A DNA stretch of 64,000 nucleotides from Streptomyces cynarae. Lineage in GTDB: Bacteria; Actinomycetota; Actinomycetes; Streptomycetales; Streptomycetaceae. A program made the position numbers and the translations under genes. The stretch lies in the NCBI RefSeq assembly GCF_025642135.1, contig NZ_CP106793.1:744001-808000 (forward strand), read 5' to 3'. Shown in pieces: positions 26,279 through 34,232 of the stretch. A model generated the notes under the pieces. The model did not search any database, had not been told where the DNA came from, and saw only the letters and a program-made list of their open reading frames with translations. Position 1 is the stretch's first letter. Each line of letters starts with the position of its first letter.

Positions 26279-26427
26279 ACAGCGCGTCCAGGGCCGGTTC
26301 GGTCACCCGGGCCGGCCTCGGGCGTCGTCGCCACAGAGGTCGAACCGGGTTTGCCTGCGACGAGTTCGGGGCCGACCCGGCGCCGAAGCGGCATGACACC
26401 CCGTCAGCCGCACATCCCGTTCCGGTG

Positions 26428-27213
26428 CTAACGCTCGAGGAACGTGCCCAGTACCGAGACGAGTTCGGCCGGCGCGTCCAGCGCGATGAGGTGGGCGGCG
26501 GTGGGGAACTCGACCAGGGTGGCATCGGGTATCTCAGCGGCGTACCGGCGGGCGATGTCCTGGAAGTCGGCGACATCGAGCTTGCCGATCCCGACCAGTG
26601 TGGGGACCGAGATGCCGGCGATGTCGCCGGTCGCGCCGCCCTGGGAGTGCTCTCCCACGACCTCTTGGTTCACCAGCGACGTTCGCATCGGGCCCCGGAG
26701 TCGGTCGGCGAGTCCCACAGCGACGTCCTCCCACTGCCGAGCCGGCCCGCGCAGCCACATGTCCAAGTTGATACGGACGGCGGCGTCCAGGTCGCCCGAA
26801 GCCAGCGCCGCCGTTTCCGCCTCGTCGTACGTGATCATTTCCGAAGACCAGTGGTATCCCCGCCATGGCGGGGCGAGCACTGCCAGGGAGTGCACTCGGC
26901 CGGGGTGGGTGAGCGCGAAGTCCAGGGCAACGCGGCCGCCCCAAGAGGCGCCGACGAGCCGGACACGCTCGTGGCCGAGGTGGTCCAGGAGACGGCGCAG
27001 ATCGTCGGTCTCGCTGAACGGGCCGGTCGGGGGTGCGGACTCACCGAAGCCACGCAGGTCGTACCGGATGACGGTGTGCCGTTCTGCCAGGTCGGGCGCG
27101 ACGGCGTCCCACATACGGTGGTCTGCGACGCCTGCGTGCACGAGTACGACGGGAGGTCCGTCGCCGTCGACGACGTAGGACAGGTGACCGAGATCATCGG
27201 TGAGAGTCAGCAT
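26428..27213 (-). CDS. alpha/beta hydrolase
   Basis: A 261-residue alpha/beta-hydrolase with LVHAGVADHRMWD (oxyanion side), YDLRGFGES, the nucleophile elbow GASWGGR (instead of the usual GxSxG with His), and a C-terminal FPTAAHLIALDAP with the catalytic His. Similar proteins include 3-oxoadipate enol-lactonase-like hydrolases; the true substrate is unclear. The ATG at 27213 begins the conserved domain. No RBS precedes it, but GACTAT ends 6 bases upstream, so the mRNA may be leaderless. It is divergent from the methyltransferase gene at 27363. Confidence 0.82.
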   Translation of the reverse strand: MLTLTDDLGHLSYVVDGDGPPVVLVHAGVADHRMWDAVAPDLAERHTVIRYDLRGFGESAPPTGPFSETDDLRRLLDHLGHERVRLVGASWGGRVALDFALTHPGRVHSLAVLAPPWRGYHWSSEMITYDEAETAALASGDLDAAVRINLDMWLRGPARQWEDVAVGLADRLRGPMRTSLVNQEVVGEHSQGGATGDIAGISVPTLVGIGKLDVADFQDIARRYAAEIPDATLVEFPTAAHLIALDAPAELVSVLGTFLER

Positions 27214-27349
27214 CCGCAGATAGTCGCAGTACAACAGGCCACGTGCCACCCGATAAGGGAAGCCTCCGCTCTCGCTGCCATGTCGACTCACTCGGCTCGT
27301 GGTCGGAGCCACGGCCCTCGACCCCGACCGGCCGCTTCGGCCACAGCAC

Positions 27350-27355
27350 TAGCCT
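27350..27355 (+). promoter_or_regulatory. -10 box of probable leaderless methyltransferase transcript
   Basis: TAGCCT (TAnnnT type) ends 7 bases before ATG 27363; no Shine-Dalgarno sequence is present between them. Confidence 0.4.
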
Positions 27356-27362
27356 GCTCCGC

Positions 27363-28202
27363 ATGCCCGACAACACCACGCAAGCGCAACGTGACGACAG
27401 GCCCGAGGACTCCCGGCGGGTGCGCCTGAGCCGGACCTTCGACGAGGACGCGGAGTTGTACGACCGGGCCAGGCCCGGATATCCGCCGGAGCTGTACGAC
27501 GACCTCGCGGACCTCGCGGGTGCCCGACCCGGCAGCCGCGTCCTGGAGGTGGGCTGCGGCACCGGCCAGGCGACGGTGCCTCTGGCCGAACGGGGCTGCC
27601 GGATCACGGCCGTCGAGGCGGGACCGCACATGGCCGCGGTCGCCCGCCGCAACCTGGCCGGGACCCCGGCGGTGGAGGTGGTGACGGCGGACTTCGAGAG
27701 CTGGCCGCTGCCCGAGGAGCCGTTCGACGCGGTCGTCTCGGCGACGGCGTTCCACTGGATCGACCCGGCGGTGCGGACGGCCCAGGCCGCCGACGCCCTG
27801 CGTCCCGGCGGGGCGCTCGCCGTGGTGCGCAGCCAGCATGTGAGGGGCGGCACCGAGGAGTTCTTCATCGAGGTCCAGCGCTGCTACGAGCGCTTCGACC
27901 CGGACACGCCGCCCGGGCTGCGGCCTCCCGCGGCCGCCGACATCGACGGCTCGGACCACGCGGAGGAGGTTGCGCGAAGCGGTCGGTTCGGCCCCACGGT
28001 CTTCCGCCGCTACGAACGGGATCTCACGTACACCACGTCGGACTATCTGGACCTGCTGCGAACCTACTCCGGCCACCGGGCTCTTCCGGAAGCCGCCAGG
28101 AACGGGCTGCTGGAGTGCATCGCGGGCCTGATCGACGGGCGGTTCGGCGGCCGGGTGACCAAGCGTTACCTCATCGAGTCGGGGGTGTCGCACAGGCGGT
28201 GA
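27363..28202 (+). CDS. class I SAM-dependent methyltransferase
   Basis: A 279-residue enzyme with the layout of UbiE/Trm9-like small-molecule methyltransferases. It opens with DEDAELYDRARPGYPPELYD. Motif I is VLEVGCGTGQATVPLAERG, then ITAVEAGPHMAAVAR, VTADFESWPLP, and FDAVVSATAFHWIDP at motif IV. It starts at ATG 27363, after a TAGCCT -10 box and with no RBS; the open frame further upstream overlaps the divergent hydrolase promoter. The substrate is unknown. A strong hairpin follows the stop. Confidence 0.86.
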   Translation: MPDNTTQAQRDDRPEDSRRVRLSRTFDEDAELYDRARPGYPPELYDDLADLAGARPGSRVLEVGCGTGQATVPLAERGCRITAVEAGPHMAAVARRNLAGTPAVEVVTADFESWPLPEEPFDAVVSATAFHWIDPAVRTAQAADALRPGGALAVVRSQHVRGGTEEFFIEVQRCYERFDPDTPPGLRPPAAADIDGSDHAEEVARSGRFGPTVFRRYERDLTYTTSDYLDLLRTYSGHRALPEAARNGLLECIAGLIDGRFGGRVTKRYLIESGVSHRR

Positions 28203-28268
28203 CGCCGGGTTGTCCTCGGCGTTGTCCGCCTGGTACGACCACTGCACGGAGAACGGGTTCCCGCGGCC

Positions 28269-28302
28269 GCGGTGCCTGCCAGACCCGTCCGGCGGGCACC
28301 GC
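28269..28302. terminator. bidirectional terminator
   Basis: GCGGTGCCTGCC (28269-28280) pairs with GGCGGGCACCGC (28291-28302) across a 10-base loop, 11 pairs plus one T.G. It lies between the convergent methyltransferase and ECF sigma genes. Confidence 0.65.
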
Positions 28303-28317
28303 ACCCCCTCCGCCGGT

Positions 28318-28932
28318 TCAGGCCGCTACAGCGGCGGGCTCGTCCGTGTCGGACAGCCGGTCCATGAGCGTGGCCCGGGCCCGCGCCACCCGTGAGCGAA
28401 CCGTGCCCACCGGGCAGTGGCTCACCTCGGCGGCCTCCGCGTACGGTAGACCGAGCAGCTGGGTGAGGATGAACGCCTCCCGGCGCTCGTCCGGCAGCGA
28501 AGAGAGCAGGTCCAGCAGGACGATCCCGTCGTCGAAGCCGGGCAGCCCCTGCGGCTGGGCCAGTTCGACGGCCAGCCGCCAGTCCGCCGTATCGGACAGG
28601 CGAGGCCGGGCGGCGGCGTACCGATGACTGTCGATCACCGCGCGGCGGGCGATGGAGAGCAGCCACGCACGGGCCGACGACCGCCCTTCGAAGCGGTGCA
28701 GACTGCCGAGGGCCCGCAGGAACGTGTCCTGTGCCAGGTCCTCGACCGCCTGCGGATCGCCGCACAGGTGGGCGACGTAGCGCAGGACGTCGCGGTGCAG
28801 GGCGCGCACGAAGCGCTCTACGGCGGCCGTGTCGCCGCCCCTGGCGGCCAGGGCCCACGCGGTCGTCGACGCGTCGTCCGATACCGATGAGTCACCTTCG
28901 TCCGGCGAAGTGGGCAGGGCAGGAGTAATCAC
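28318..28932 (-). CDS. ECF sigma factor, SigE/SigC-like
   Basis: A compact 204-residue ECF sigma factor. Region 2 is at about residues 30-95 (AVEDLAQDTFLRALGSLHRFEG and AWLLSIARRAVIDSHR). Region 4 is at about 130-190 (LLGLPYAEAAEVSHCPVGTV). There is no C-terminal extension and no anti-sigma gene beside it. GTG 28932 is preferred to the ATG 21 bases upstream because GAAGGA sits 6 bases before it. Upstream on the same strand, 249 bp away, is a Met/His-rich membrane protein, so the pair may respond to a metal, an inference from position only. Confidence 0.83.
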   Translation of the reverse strand: MITPALPTSPDEGDSSVSDDASTTAWALAARGGDTAAVERFVRALHRDVLRYVAHLCGDPQAVEDLAQDTFLRALGSLHRFEGRSSARAWLLSIARRAVIDSHRYAAARPRLSDTADWRLAVELAQPQGLPGFDDGIVLLDLLSSLPDERREAFILTQLLGLPYAEAAEVSHCPVGTVRSRVARARATLMDRLSDTDEPAAVAA

Positions 28933-29032
28933 CTGGAGTCCTTCTCGGGTCATCCGGGGTCCGGACCGCGGACACGCGAGAGTGCGGCGGCCCGGCGAGT
29001 TCCGGCGATTCCGGCGAGTGGGGAGACGGCCC

Positions 29033-29121
29033 TACGGCGCCTTGGCGTTTTGACGCTTGGGCGCTACGGCGCTACGGCGCATTGGCGCTACGGCGTTTTG
29101 GCGCCACAGCGCTTGGGCGCC
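29033..29121. repeat. degenerate short tandem repeats
   Basis: An 89-bp tract built from variants of a 7-9 base unit. TACGGCG occurs four times, interspersed with TTGGCG, TTTTGGCGCC and TTGGGCGC. It lies between the ECF sigma gene and the Met-rich membrane gene, in the presumed sigma promoter region. It could form alternative hairpins; no known repeat family is recognised. Confidence 0.5.
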
Positions 29122-29181
29122 TGCGCGGGCGTACGGCCGTGACCCGAGGCGCGTACGGCGGCCTCGGGAAACCAACTGTCC

Positions 29182-29877
29182 TCAGGCGACAGCCGTCCCC
29201 ACAGGGGGACCTCGATGGGTGATCGCATGGACGAGAAGGAGGAGGCGCGGCGCCCGGTGCGAGCGACGGCGACGCACCCGGGTGCGCGGGCGATCCGGGG
29301 TGAGGGGCAGGGCGAGCAGCAGCCGCAGCGGCGCGGCCAGCCGTCCGGCGACGGCCCGCAGGATGCGGAACGCGGCCTTCTCCCCACACGCCAGCCAGAA
29401 TCCGCACAGCAGCGCGGCGAGCAGGTGGGCGGCCAGCATGCCCAGGGACGAGGTGCCGCCCAAGGAGTGGCCCAGGTGAGCCATGGGGCTCATCCCCATG
29501 GCCCGCATGTCCATGGAGTCCATGGGCATCGAGCCCATGTCCATGGACCCCATGTGGTCCCCCATGGAAGCCCGGGAACCCATGTCCGCAGGCGCCGTAC
29601 TTCCGAACGCCGGTCCCGCACCCGCCGACTGGGCGAGCGAGAACGCGGAGTGCAGCATGGCCTGGGCGGCGACCACGACGGCCACGATCAGGGGCAGCCC
29701 GCGCTCGCGGCCCGCCAGGCACCAGCCGACGGCGCCGAGCACGACAGCACCCGCGGCCAGCGCCCACGCGGGCACGTGGCTGCCGGACATCGTGACGTGC
29801 CCAAGGGCGGCGAGCAGCACGCAGACGGCCGCGAACACCGCGGCCCGTGTCGCGCGAGCACACCACCCGACCGTCAT
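29182..29877 (-). CDS. Met/His-rich membrane protein, possible copper-binding
   Basis: A 231-residue integral membrane protein with about four hydrophobic segments (residues 10-25, 38-54, 60-80 and 150-168). Between the third and fourth is a loop with HMGSMDMGSMPMDSMDMRA and then MGMSPMAHLGHS: about ten Met and several His in 35 residues, like copper-coordination tracts in CopC, CopD and other periplasmic copper proteins. The Arg-rich C-terminal tail is probably cytoplasmic. I do not recognise a named family. GAGGATGAGG precedes the ATG at 29877. The ECF sigma gene lies downstream on the same strand. Confidence 0.7.
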   Translation of the reverse strand: MTVGWCARATRAAVFAAVCVLLAALGHVTMSGSHVPAWALAAGAVVLGAVGWCLAGRERGLPLIVAVVVAAQAMLHSAFSLAQSAGAGPAFGSTAPADMGSRASMGDHMGSMDMGSMPMDSMDMRAMGMSPMAHLGHSLGGTSSLGMLAAHLLAALLCGFWLACGEKAAFRILRAVAGRLAAPLRLLLALPLTPDRPRTRVRRRRSHRAPRLLLLVHAITHRGPPVGTAVA

Positions 29878-30223
29878 GGCGCCTCATCCTCGCATCCGGA
29901 CATGGTTCGTCAGGCGTGGGTACGGAAACCGCCCCGGCTCCCCACTCAAGCAGAAGCGCGTGATCCAGGACACAGTGCGGGGCCGGGAACTGGCTTACGA
30001 GTCGGACGCGGACACCGTTCGGTTCCTGGCCCGCTCGACGGAATCGAGGCACCAGCCGGAGCACAAGAGCACACCTGCGGTCTCCGCGCTCCCGCACGTA
30101 CCTGGGGCGTGCGTCCCCGCCGTCCGTGCCGGGTATCCCCTGGACAATCCCCCCGCGACGGCCGGTCCCGGGCACCCGGATGCCGAGGCGCCGCAACCCC
30201 ACACCCACAGAAGGTGGAACAGC
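29878..30223. other. 346-bp region upstream of the Cys-rich small gene
   Basis: Apart from the SigB-type promoter candidate at 30111-30136, I see no gene here. Confidence 0.4.
30111..30136 (+). promoter_or_regulatory. SigB-type promoter candidate
   Basis: GCGT (30111-30114), 16 bases, GGGTAT (30131-30136). This matches the Streptomyces SigB-family consensus GNNT-N14-16-GGGTAY. It is 87 bases upstream of the small Cys-rich gene. Confidence 0.5.
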
Positions 30224-30439
30224 ATGTCCGAGATCAACGGCCTGGAACCCGTGGCGACGTTCTGCGGGAACTGCAACTGCGGCTGTCCCCAACTGTTCGT
30301 CGACCCGAACGCCTCGGCCGACCGCCGGATCGTCCTGACAGACGACTTCGGCCAACGCGTCCAGATGAGCGCCGACCAATTCTCCTCGCTCATCGACGAG
30401 GCCAAGGCGGGCAAGCTGGACGGCATCGCCCTGCCCTGA
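30224..30439 (+). CDS. 71-residue Cys-rich protein of unknown function
   Basis: A small acidic protein with a tight cysteine cluster C-x2-C-x-C-x-C (Cys14, 17, 19 and 21, within FCGNCNCGCPQL). A conserved-looking body follows (RRIVLTDDFGQRVQMSADQF) and a helical tail. The cluster could bind zinc or another metal, or be redox active. I do not recognise a characterised family. A modified-peptide precursor is less likely, because the Cys cluster is N-terminal and no maturation enzymes are adjacent. AAGGTGG precedes ATG 30224. A SigB-type promoter candidate lies upstream, suggesting stress induction. Confidence 0.72.
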   Translation: MSEINGLEPVATFCGNCNCGCPQLFVDPNASADRRIVLTDDFGQRVQMSADQFSSLIDEAKAGKLDGIALP

Positions 30440-30617
30440 CCACCGCCCCTGCCGCGCACCGCAGTCGCCAAGCACCGCAACGATCGCTTCGGGTCGGCTC
30501 CCCTGCCTGCTCAGGAGGAGCCGCCCGTCGCCGGCCTCCGCGGGTGAACCTGTCATGTCCCCGGTCACCTGTCCGGCCTGCTCGGCGGCAGGACACGGCC
30601 GCAGCTCCGCCCCTGCG

Positions 30618-30623
30618 TACCCT
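30618..30623 (+). promoter_or_regulatory. -10 box of a probable leaderless transcript
   Basis: TACCCT ends 7 bases before GTG 30631; the intervening bases are pyrimidine-rich and contain no ribosome site. Confidence 0.35.
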
Positions 30624-30630
30624 GTTCCCC

Positions 30631-31587
30631 GTGTCAGCCTCCCGTCTGCGGCGCGTCGCCGTCCTGGTGCTCGAGGGCGCGAAGCCGCTCGACGTCGGCA
30701 TCCCCGCACAGGTGTTCACGACCCGGGCCAGCATGCCGTACGAGGTGCGGGTGTGCGGCGCGGCACCAGGTCTCGTGACCGGCGGGGACGGCCTGTCGTA
30801 CCACGTCGCGCACGGCCTCGACGCACTGGCGTGGGCCGACATCGTCTTCATCCCCGGTTACCGGTTCCCGGACCGCGACGACCCGCCGCAGGCCGTCGTC
30901 GACGCGCTGATCGCCGCCCACGCTCGGGGCACGCGGCTCGCCGCCATCTCGACGGGCGCCTTCGCGCTCGCCGCCACGGGCCTGCTCGACGGCAAGCGTG
31001 CCACGACCCACTGGCACTACACGCGTGCGTTCGCGGCGAAGCATCCGCTCGTCCAGGTCGACGAGAACGTCCTGTTCGTCGACGAGGGCAGCGTGCTGAC
31101 ATCGGCCGGCGCCGCCTCGGGCATCGACCTGTGCCTGCACATTCTGCGCGGCGACCTCGGGGTGGCCGCCTCCAACCACGCGGCCCGGCGCCTGGTCGCC
31201 GCCCCCTACCGCAGCGGCGGTCAGGCGCAGTACGTGCCGCGCAGCGTGCCCGAGCCGCTCGGCGAGCGGTTCGCCGCCACCCGGGAGTGGGCGCTGCACC
31301 GGCTCGACGAGCCCCTCACCCTTCACGTGCTCGCCCGGCATGCGGCGGTGTCGCCGCGCACGTTCTCGCGGCGCTTCGTCGAAGACACCGGGTACACGCC
31401 GATGCAGTGGGTCATGCGCGCCCGCATCGACCTGGCCCGCGAGCTGCTCGAGCGTTCGGAGCGGAGCGTCGAGCAGATCGCCGCCGACGTCGGTCTCGGC
31501 ACCGGTGCCAATCTGCGGCTGCACTTCCGGCGCATCCTCGGCACCACGCCGAGCGAATACCGGCGCACCTTCGCCCGGGGCGAGTAG
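30631..31587 (+). CDS. AraC-family regulator with DJ-1/PfpI (GATase1-like) N-terminal domain
   Basis: A 318-residue transcription regulator of the FtrA/GlxA type. The N-terminal DJ-1-like domain (1 to about 190) has VFIPGYRFPD and AISTGAFALAATGLLDGKRATTHW, in which Ser replaces the catalytic Cys, as is common in regulators. The C-terminal AraC double helix-turn-helix (about 215-315) includes LHVLARHAAVSPRTFSRRF and IAADVGLGTGANLRLHF. It starts at GTG 30631 behind a TACCCT box, without an RBS. It is followed by the GAPDH gene 101 bp downstream, which it may control. A second regulator of the same architecture lies at 35691-36674. Confidence 0.86.
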   Translation: MSASRLRRVAVLVLEGAKPLDVGIPAQVFTTRASMPYEVRVCGAAPGLVTGGDGLSYHVAHGLDALAWADIVFIPGYRFPDRDDPPQAVVDALIAAHARGTRLAAISTGAFALAATGLLDGKRATTHWHYTRAFAAKHPLVQVDENVLFVDEGSVLTSAGAASGIDLCLHILRGDLGVAASNHAARRLVAAPYRSGGQAQYVPRSVPEPLGERFAATREWALHRLDEPLTLHVLARHAAVSPRTFSRRFVEDTGYTPMQWVMRARIDLARELLERSERSVEQIAADVGLGTGANLRLHFRRILGTTPSEYRRTFARGE

Positions 31588-31688
31588 CCCGCCGTGGGTG
31601 GCGCGATCCTTGCGGACCATGGCGATCTGGCCGCTGTCCCGGAGGGCTGCCACACCGGAACCTGGTGGCAGACCGAAGGGACACTTTC

Positions 31689-32687
31689 ATGACTCGGATC
31701 GCCATCAACGGATTCGGCCGCATCGGACGCAACGTGCTGCGCGCCCTGCTCGAACGCGACAGCGACCTAGAGGTGGTCGCCGTCAACGACCTCACGGAAC
31801 CCGCCACGCTCGCGCGGCTGCTCGCCTACGACACGACGGCCGGCCGGCTCGGTCGCCCGGTGACCGTCGACGGGGACGCTCTCGTCGTCGACGGCCGTCG
31901 CCTCACGGTGCTGGCCGAGCGGGAACCGGCGCAGCTGCCGTGGGCGGAGCTGGGCGTCGACATCGTGCTCGAGGCGACCGGTCGCTTCACCTCGGCCAAG
32001 GCCGCCCGCGCGCACTTGGATGCGGGCGCGAAGAAGGTGCTTGTCAGTGCGCCGTCGGACGGCGCCGATGTCACCCTGGCGTTCGGGGTCAACACCGACG
32101 CCTACGACCCGGCCGTACACACGATCGTCTCGAACGCCTCCTGCACGACCAACGCGCTCGCACCGCTCGCCGCGGTGCTGGACGAGCTCGCCGGCATCGA
32201 GCACGGCTTCATGACGACGGTGCACGCCTATACACAGGAACAGAACCTCCAGGACGGCCCGCACCGCGACGCCCGCCGCGCCCGCGCCGCGGCTGTCAAC
32301 ATCGTGCCGACCACGACGGGCGCCGCCAAGGCGATCGGCCTGGTGCTGCCGAACCTCGACGGCAAGCTGTCCGGCGACTCGATCCGGGTGCCGGTCCCCG
32401 TCGGCTCGATCGTCGAACTCAACACGACCGTGGCCCGCGACGTGACGCGCGACGACGTGCTGACGGCGTACCGCACCGCGGCCGAGGGGCCGCTCGCCGG
32501 GATCCTCGAGTACTCGGAGGACCCGCTCGTGTCCTCCGACATCACGGGCAATCCGGCCTCGTCGATCTTCGACTCGGCTCTCACTCGCGTCGACGGCCGC
32601 CATGTCAAGGTGGTCGCCTGGTACGACAACGAGTGGGGCTTCTCCAACCGCGTGATCGACACGCTCGAGCTCCTCGCCACCCGCTGA
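31689..32687 (+). CDS. gap: glyceraldehyde-3-phosphate dehydrogenase, type I
   Basis: A 332-residue phosphorylating GAPDH (glyceraldehyde-3-phosphate + NAD + Pi to 1,3-bisphosphoglycerate). The NAD-binding start is INGFGRIGRNVLRALL, ND at 32-33 is typical of NAD preference, the active-site loop SNASCTTNALAP carries the catalytic Cys, TVHAYTQ carries the catalytic His, and WYDNEWGFSNR is conserved near the C-terminus. GAAGGGA precedes ATG 31689. An isolated gap gene next to an AraC-type regulator and away from pgk-tpi is probably a secondary isozyme. A long perfect terminator follows. Confidence 0.93.
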   Translation: MTRIAINGFGRIGRNVLRALLERDSDLEVVAVNDLTEPATLARLLAYDTTAGRLGRPVTVDGDALVVDGRRLTVLAEREPAQLPWAELGVDIVLEATGRFTSAKAARAHLDAGAKKVLVSAPSDGADVTLAFGVNTDAYDPAVHTIVSNASCTTNALAPLAAVLDELAGIEHGFMTTVHAYTQEQNLQDGPHRDARRARAAAVNIVPTTTGAAKAIGLVLPNLDGKLSGDSIRVPVPVGSIVELNTTVARDVTRDDVLTAYRTAAEGPLAGILEYSEDPLVSSDITGNPASSIFDSALTRVDGRHVKVVAWYDNEWGFSNRVIDTLELLATR

Positions 32688-32753
32688 CCGGTATGCCCGC
32701 GCTGAACCGTCCGGTCAGGCCGGGTCCGCGCCGCCGTCGATGTGTGTGAGGGC

Positions 32754-32792
32754 GCAGGTCCGGTGCCAGGCGGCCCCTGGCACCGGACCTGC
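32754..32792. terminator. strong bidirectional terminator
   Basis: GCAGGTCCGGTGCCAGG (32754-32770) and its exact complement at 32776-32792 give a perfect 17-bp stem with a 5-base loop between the convergent gap and sigma genes. Confidence 0.85.
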
Positions 32793-32841
32793 GGTGTTCC
32801 AGGGGCCGTTCGTCAAGCGGGGATTCCGCAGTGCGCGTGTC

Positions 32842-33687
32842 TCAACTGGTGGTGAGCATGCCTTCGCGCAGCCGGGCGAGCGTGCGGGACAGCAGGCGGG
32901 AGACGTGCATCTGGGAGACGCCGAGGCGTTCGCCGATCTGCGCCTGCGTGAGTTCCTCGACGAACCGCAGGTGAATGATCTGCCGGTCCCGCTCGCCGAG
33001 TTCGGCGATCATGGGGGCCAACGCCTGGAAGTCCTCCACCAGTTCGAGCGCCTGGTCGTCGGCGCCGATGAAGTCCGCGAGCGCGGTCTCACCGTCCTCG
33101 CTGTTGTTGATGGCGGCGTCCAGCGAGGAGGAGTTGTAGCCGTTGGCCGCCAGACGGGCCTCGATGACCTCCTCCTCGGACAGGCACATCAGCTCCGACA
33201 GCTCCTTGACCGTCGGAGCGCGGCCCAGGCGGCTGCGGAGCTCCTCGGTGGCCCGTGCGAGCTGGACCCGGGCCTCCTGCAGGCGCCGCGGCACGTGCAC
33301 CGCCCAGGAGGTGTCACGGAAGAACCGCTTGATCTCACCCACGATGTAGGGAATGGCGAAGGAGGTGAACTCCACCTCCCGCGAGAGTTCGAACCGGTCG
33401 ATCGCCTTGATCAGCCCGATCATGCCGACCTGGACGATGTCCTCCATCTCCTCCGGCCCCCGGCTGCGGAACCGGGCCGCCGCGAAGCGGACGAGGGACA
33501 TGTTCATCTCGATCAGCGTGTTGCGCGCGTACTGGTACTCGGGCGTACCCTCCTCCAGCACTGCCAACTGGTCAAAGAACAGCTTCGACAACGCACGGGC
33601 GTCCTTGGGTGCGACCCCGGACGGGTCGGCGAGCTGCGGCAGTCCGGCTATGTGCGCGTCCATCGTCGCCGTGGTCGCTGCCGTCAC
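32842..33687 (-). CDS. SigB/SigF/SigG-family general stress sigma factor
   Basis: A 281-residue sigma factor of the SigB group that is amplified in Streptomyces (SigB, F, G, H, I, K, L, M, N). Region 2 has EDIVQVGMIGLIKAIDRFEL and EFTSFAIPYIVGEIKRFFRD. Region 3 has VPRRLQEARVQLARA. Region 4 has ELTQAQIGERLGVSQMHVSR. The group controls stress and differentiation genes through partner switching with RsbW-type anti-sigmas; none is adjacent. GTG 33687 has GGGAGGG about 6 bases upstream. A SigB-type promoter ahead suggests autoregulation. Which paralogue it is cannot be settled by eye. Confidence 0.9.
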   Translation of the reverse strand: MTAATTATMDAHIAGLPQLADPSGVAPKDARALSKLFFDQLAVLEEGTPEYQYARNTLIEMNMSLVRFAAARFRSRGPEEMEDIVQVGMIGLIKAIDRFELSREVEFTSFAIPYIVGEIKRFFRDTSWAVHVPRRLQEARVQLARATEELRSRLGRAPTVKELSELMCLSEEEVIEARLAANGYNSSSLDAAINNSEDGETALADFIGADDQALELVEDFQALAPMIAELGERDRQIIHLRFVEELTQAQIGERLGVSQMHVSRLLSRTLARLREGMLTTS

Positions 33688-33747
33688 GTGATTCCCTCCC
33701 GGATCCGAGCAGGCCTCCCTGCCTGCACAAGCTGACGAGGCCTCGTG

Positions 33748-33772
33748 TACCCCGGCATCCGCTGCACATGCC
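33748..33772 (-). promoter_or_regulatory. SigB-type promoter of the sigma gene
   Basis: On the coding strand: GCAT, 15 bases, GGGTAC, matching GNNT-N14-16-GGGTAY. The -10 is about 60 bases upstream of the GTG start, so a positive feedback loop is likely. Confidence 0.6.
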
Positions 33773-33880
33773 TACGTTCTCGGGCGCACGTCTCCCCACC
33801 GCGGCTTCCCGGCTGGGGGCGGCGGGGCGGTCCGGTCTTCGGGACCGCGGGGGCGGGTCTCGTACTGAGGCGAAGACAGC

Positions 33881-33911
33881 GTGGGGGCCGCTGCAACGTG
33901 GCGGCCCCCAC
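33881..33911. terminator. terminator of the wbl gene
   Basis: GTGGGGGCCGC (33881-33891) and GCGGCCCCCAC (33901-33911) form a perfect 11-bp stem with a 9-base loop, 70 bases after the wbl stop. Confidence 0.75.
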
Positions 33912-33980
33912 TGGCTGGCCCGTTCTCCGGGGATCGCCGCAAGCGTCGCGCGTGCGGCGCATCCTGACGCGCCGCTCGGG

Positions 33981-34232
33981 CTACCCGGAGCGGCGCCGGG
34001 CTCCAGCGCGCCGCTTCAGCGCGCGGCGTTCGCTTTCGCTGGTACCGCCCCACACACCGATGGTCTGATCGGTCTCGAGCGCCCACTGCAGGCACTCCTC
34101 CTGAACGGGGCAGCCTCGGCAGACCGCCTTGGCCTGCTGAGTCTGCAGCAGCGCCGGACCGGTGGTGCCGATCGGGAAGAAGAGGTCGGGGTCCTCTTCT
34201 CGGCACGCGGCGTGGTCTCGCCAGTTGTCCAT
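33981..34232 (-). CDS. WhiB-like iron-sulfur transcription regulator
   Basis: An 83-residue Wbl protein. The four cysteines Cys10, Cys38, Cys41 and Cys47 (C-x27-C-x2-C-x5-C) coordinate a [4Fe-4S] cluster. The G(V/I)WGG turn is at 59-63, and a basic C-terminus (KRRAGARRR) binds DNA. Wbl proteins act with the primary sigma factor in development, antibiotic control and redox response. The short form resembles WblE-type members; I do not assign the paralogue. AGGTGAC precedes ATG 34232. Confidence 0.92.
   Translation of the reverse strand: MDNWRDHAACREEDPDLFFPIGTTGPALLQTQQAKAVCRGCPVQEECLQWALETDQTIGVWGGTSESERRALKRRAGARRRSG

Noticed and set aside
30224..30439. RiPP precursor peptide
   Set aside because: The cysteines are N-terminal, there is no leader-core layout, and no maturation enzymes are nearby.
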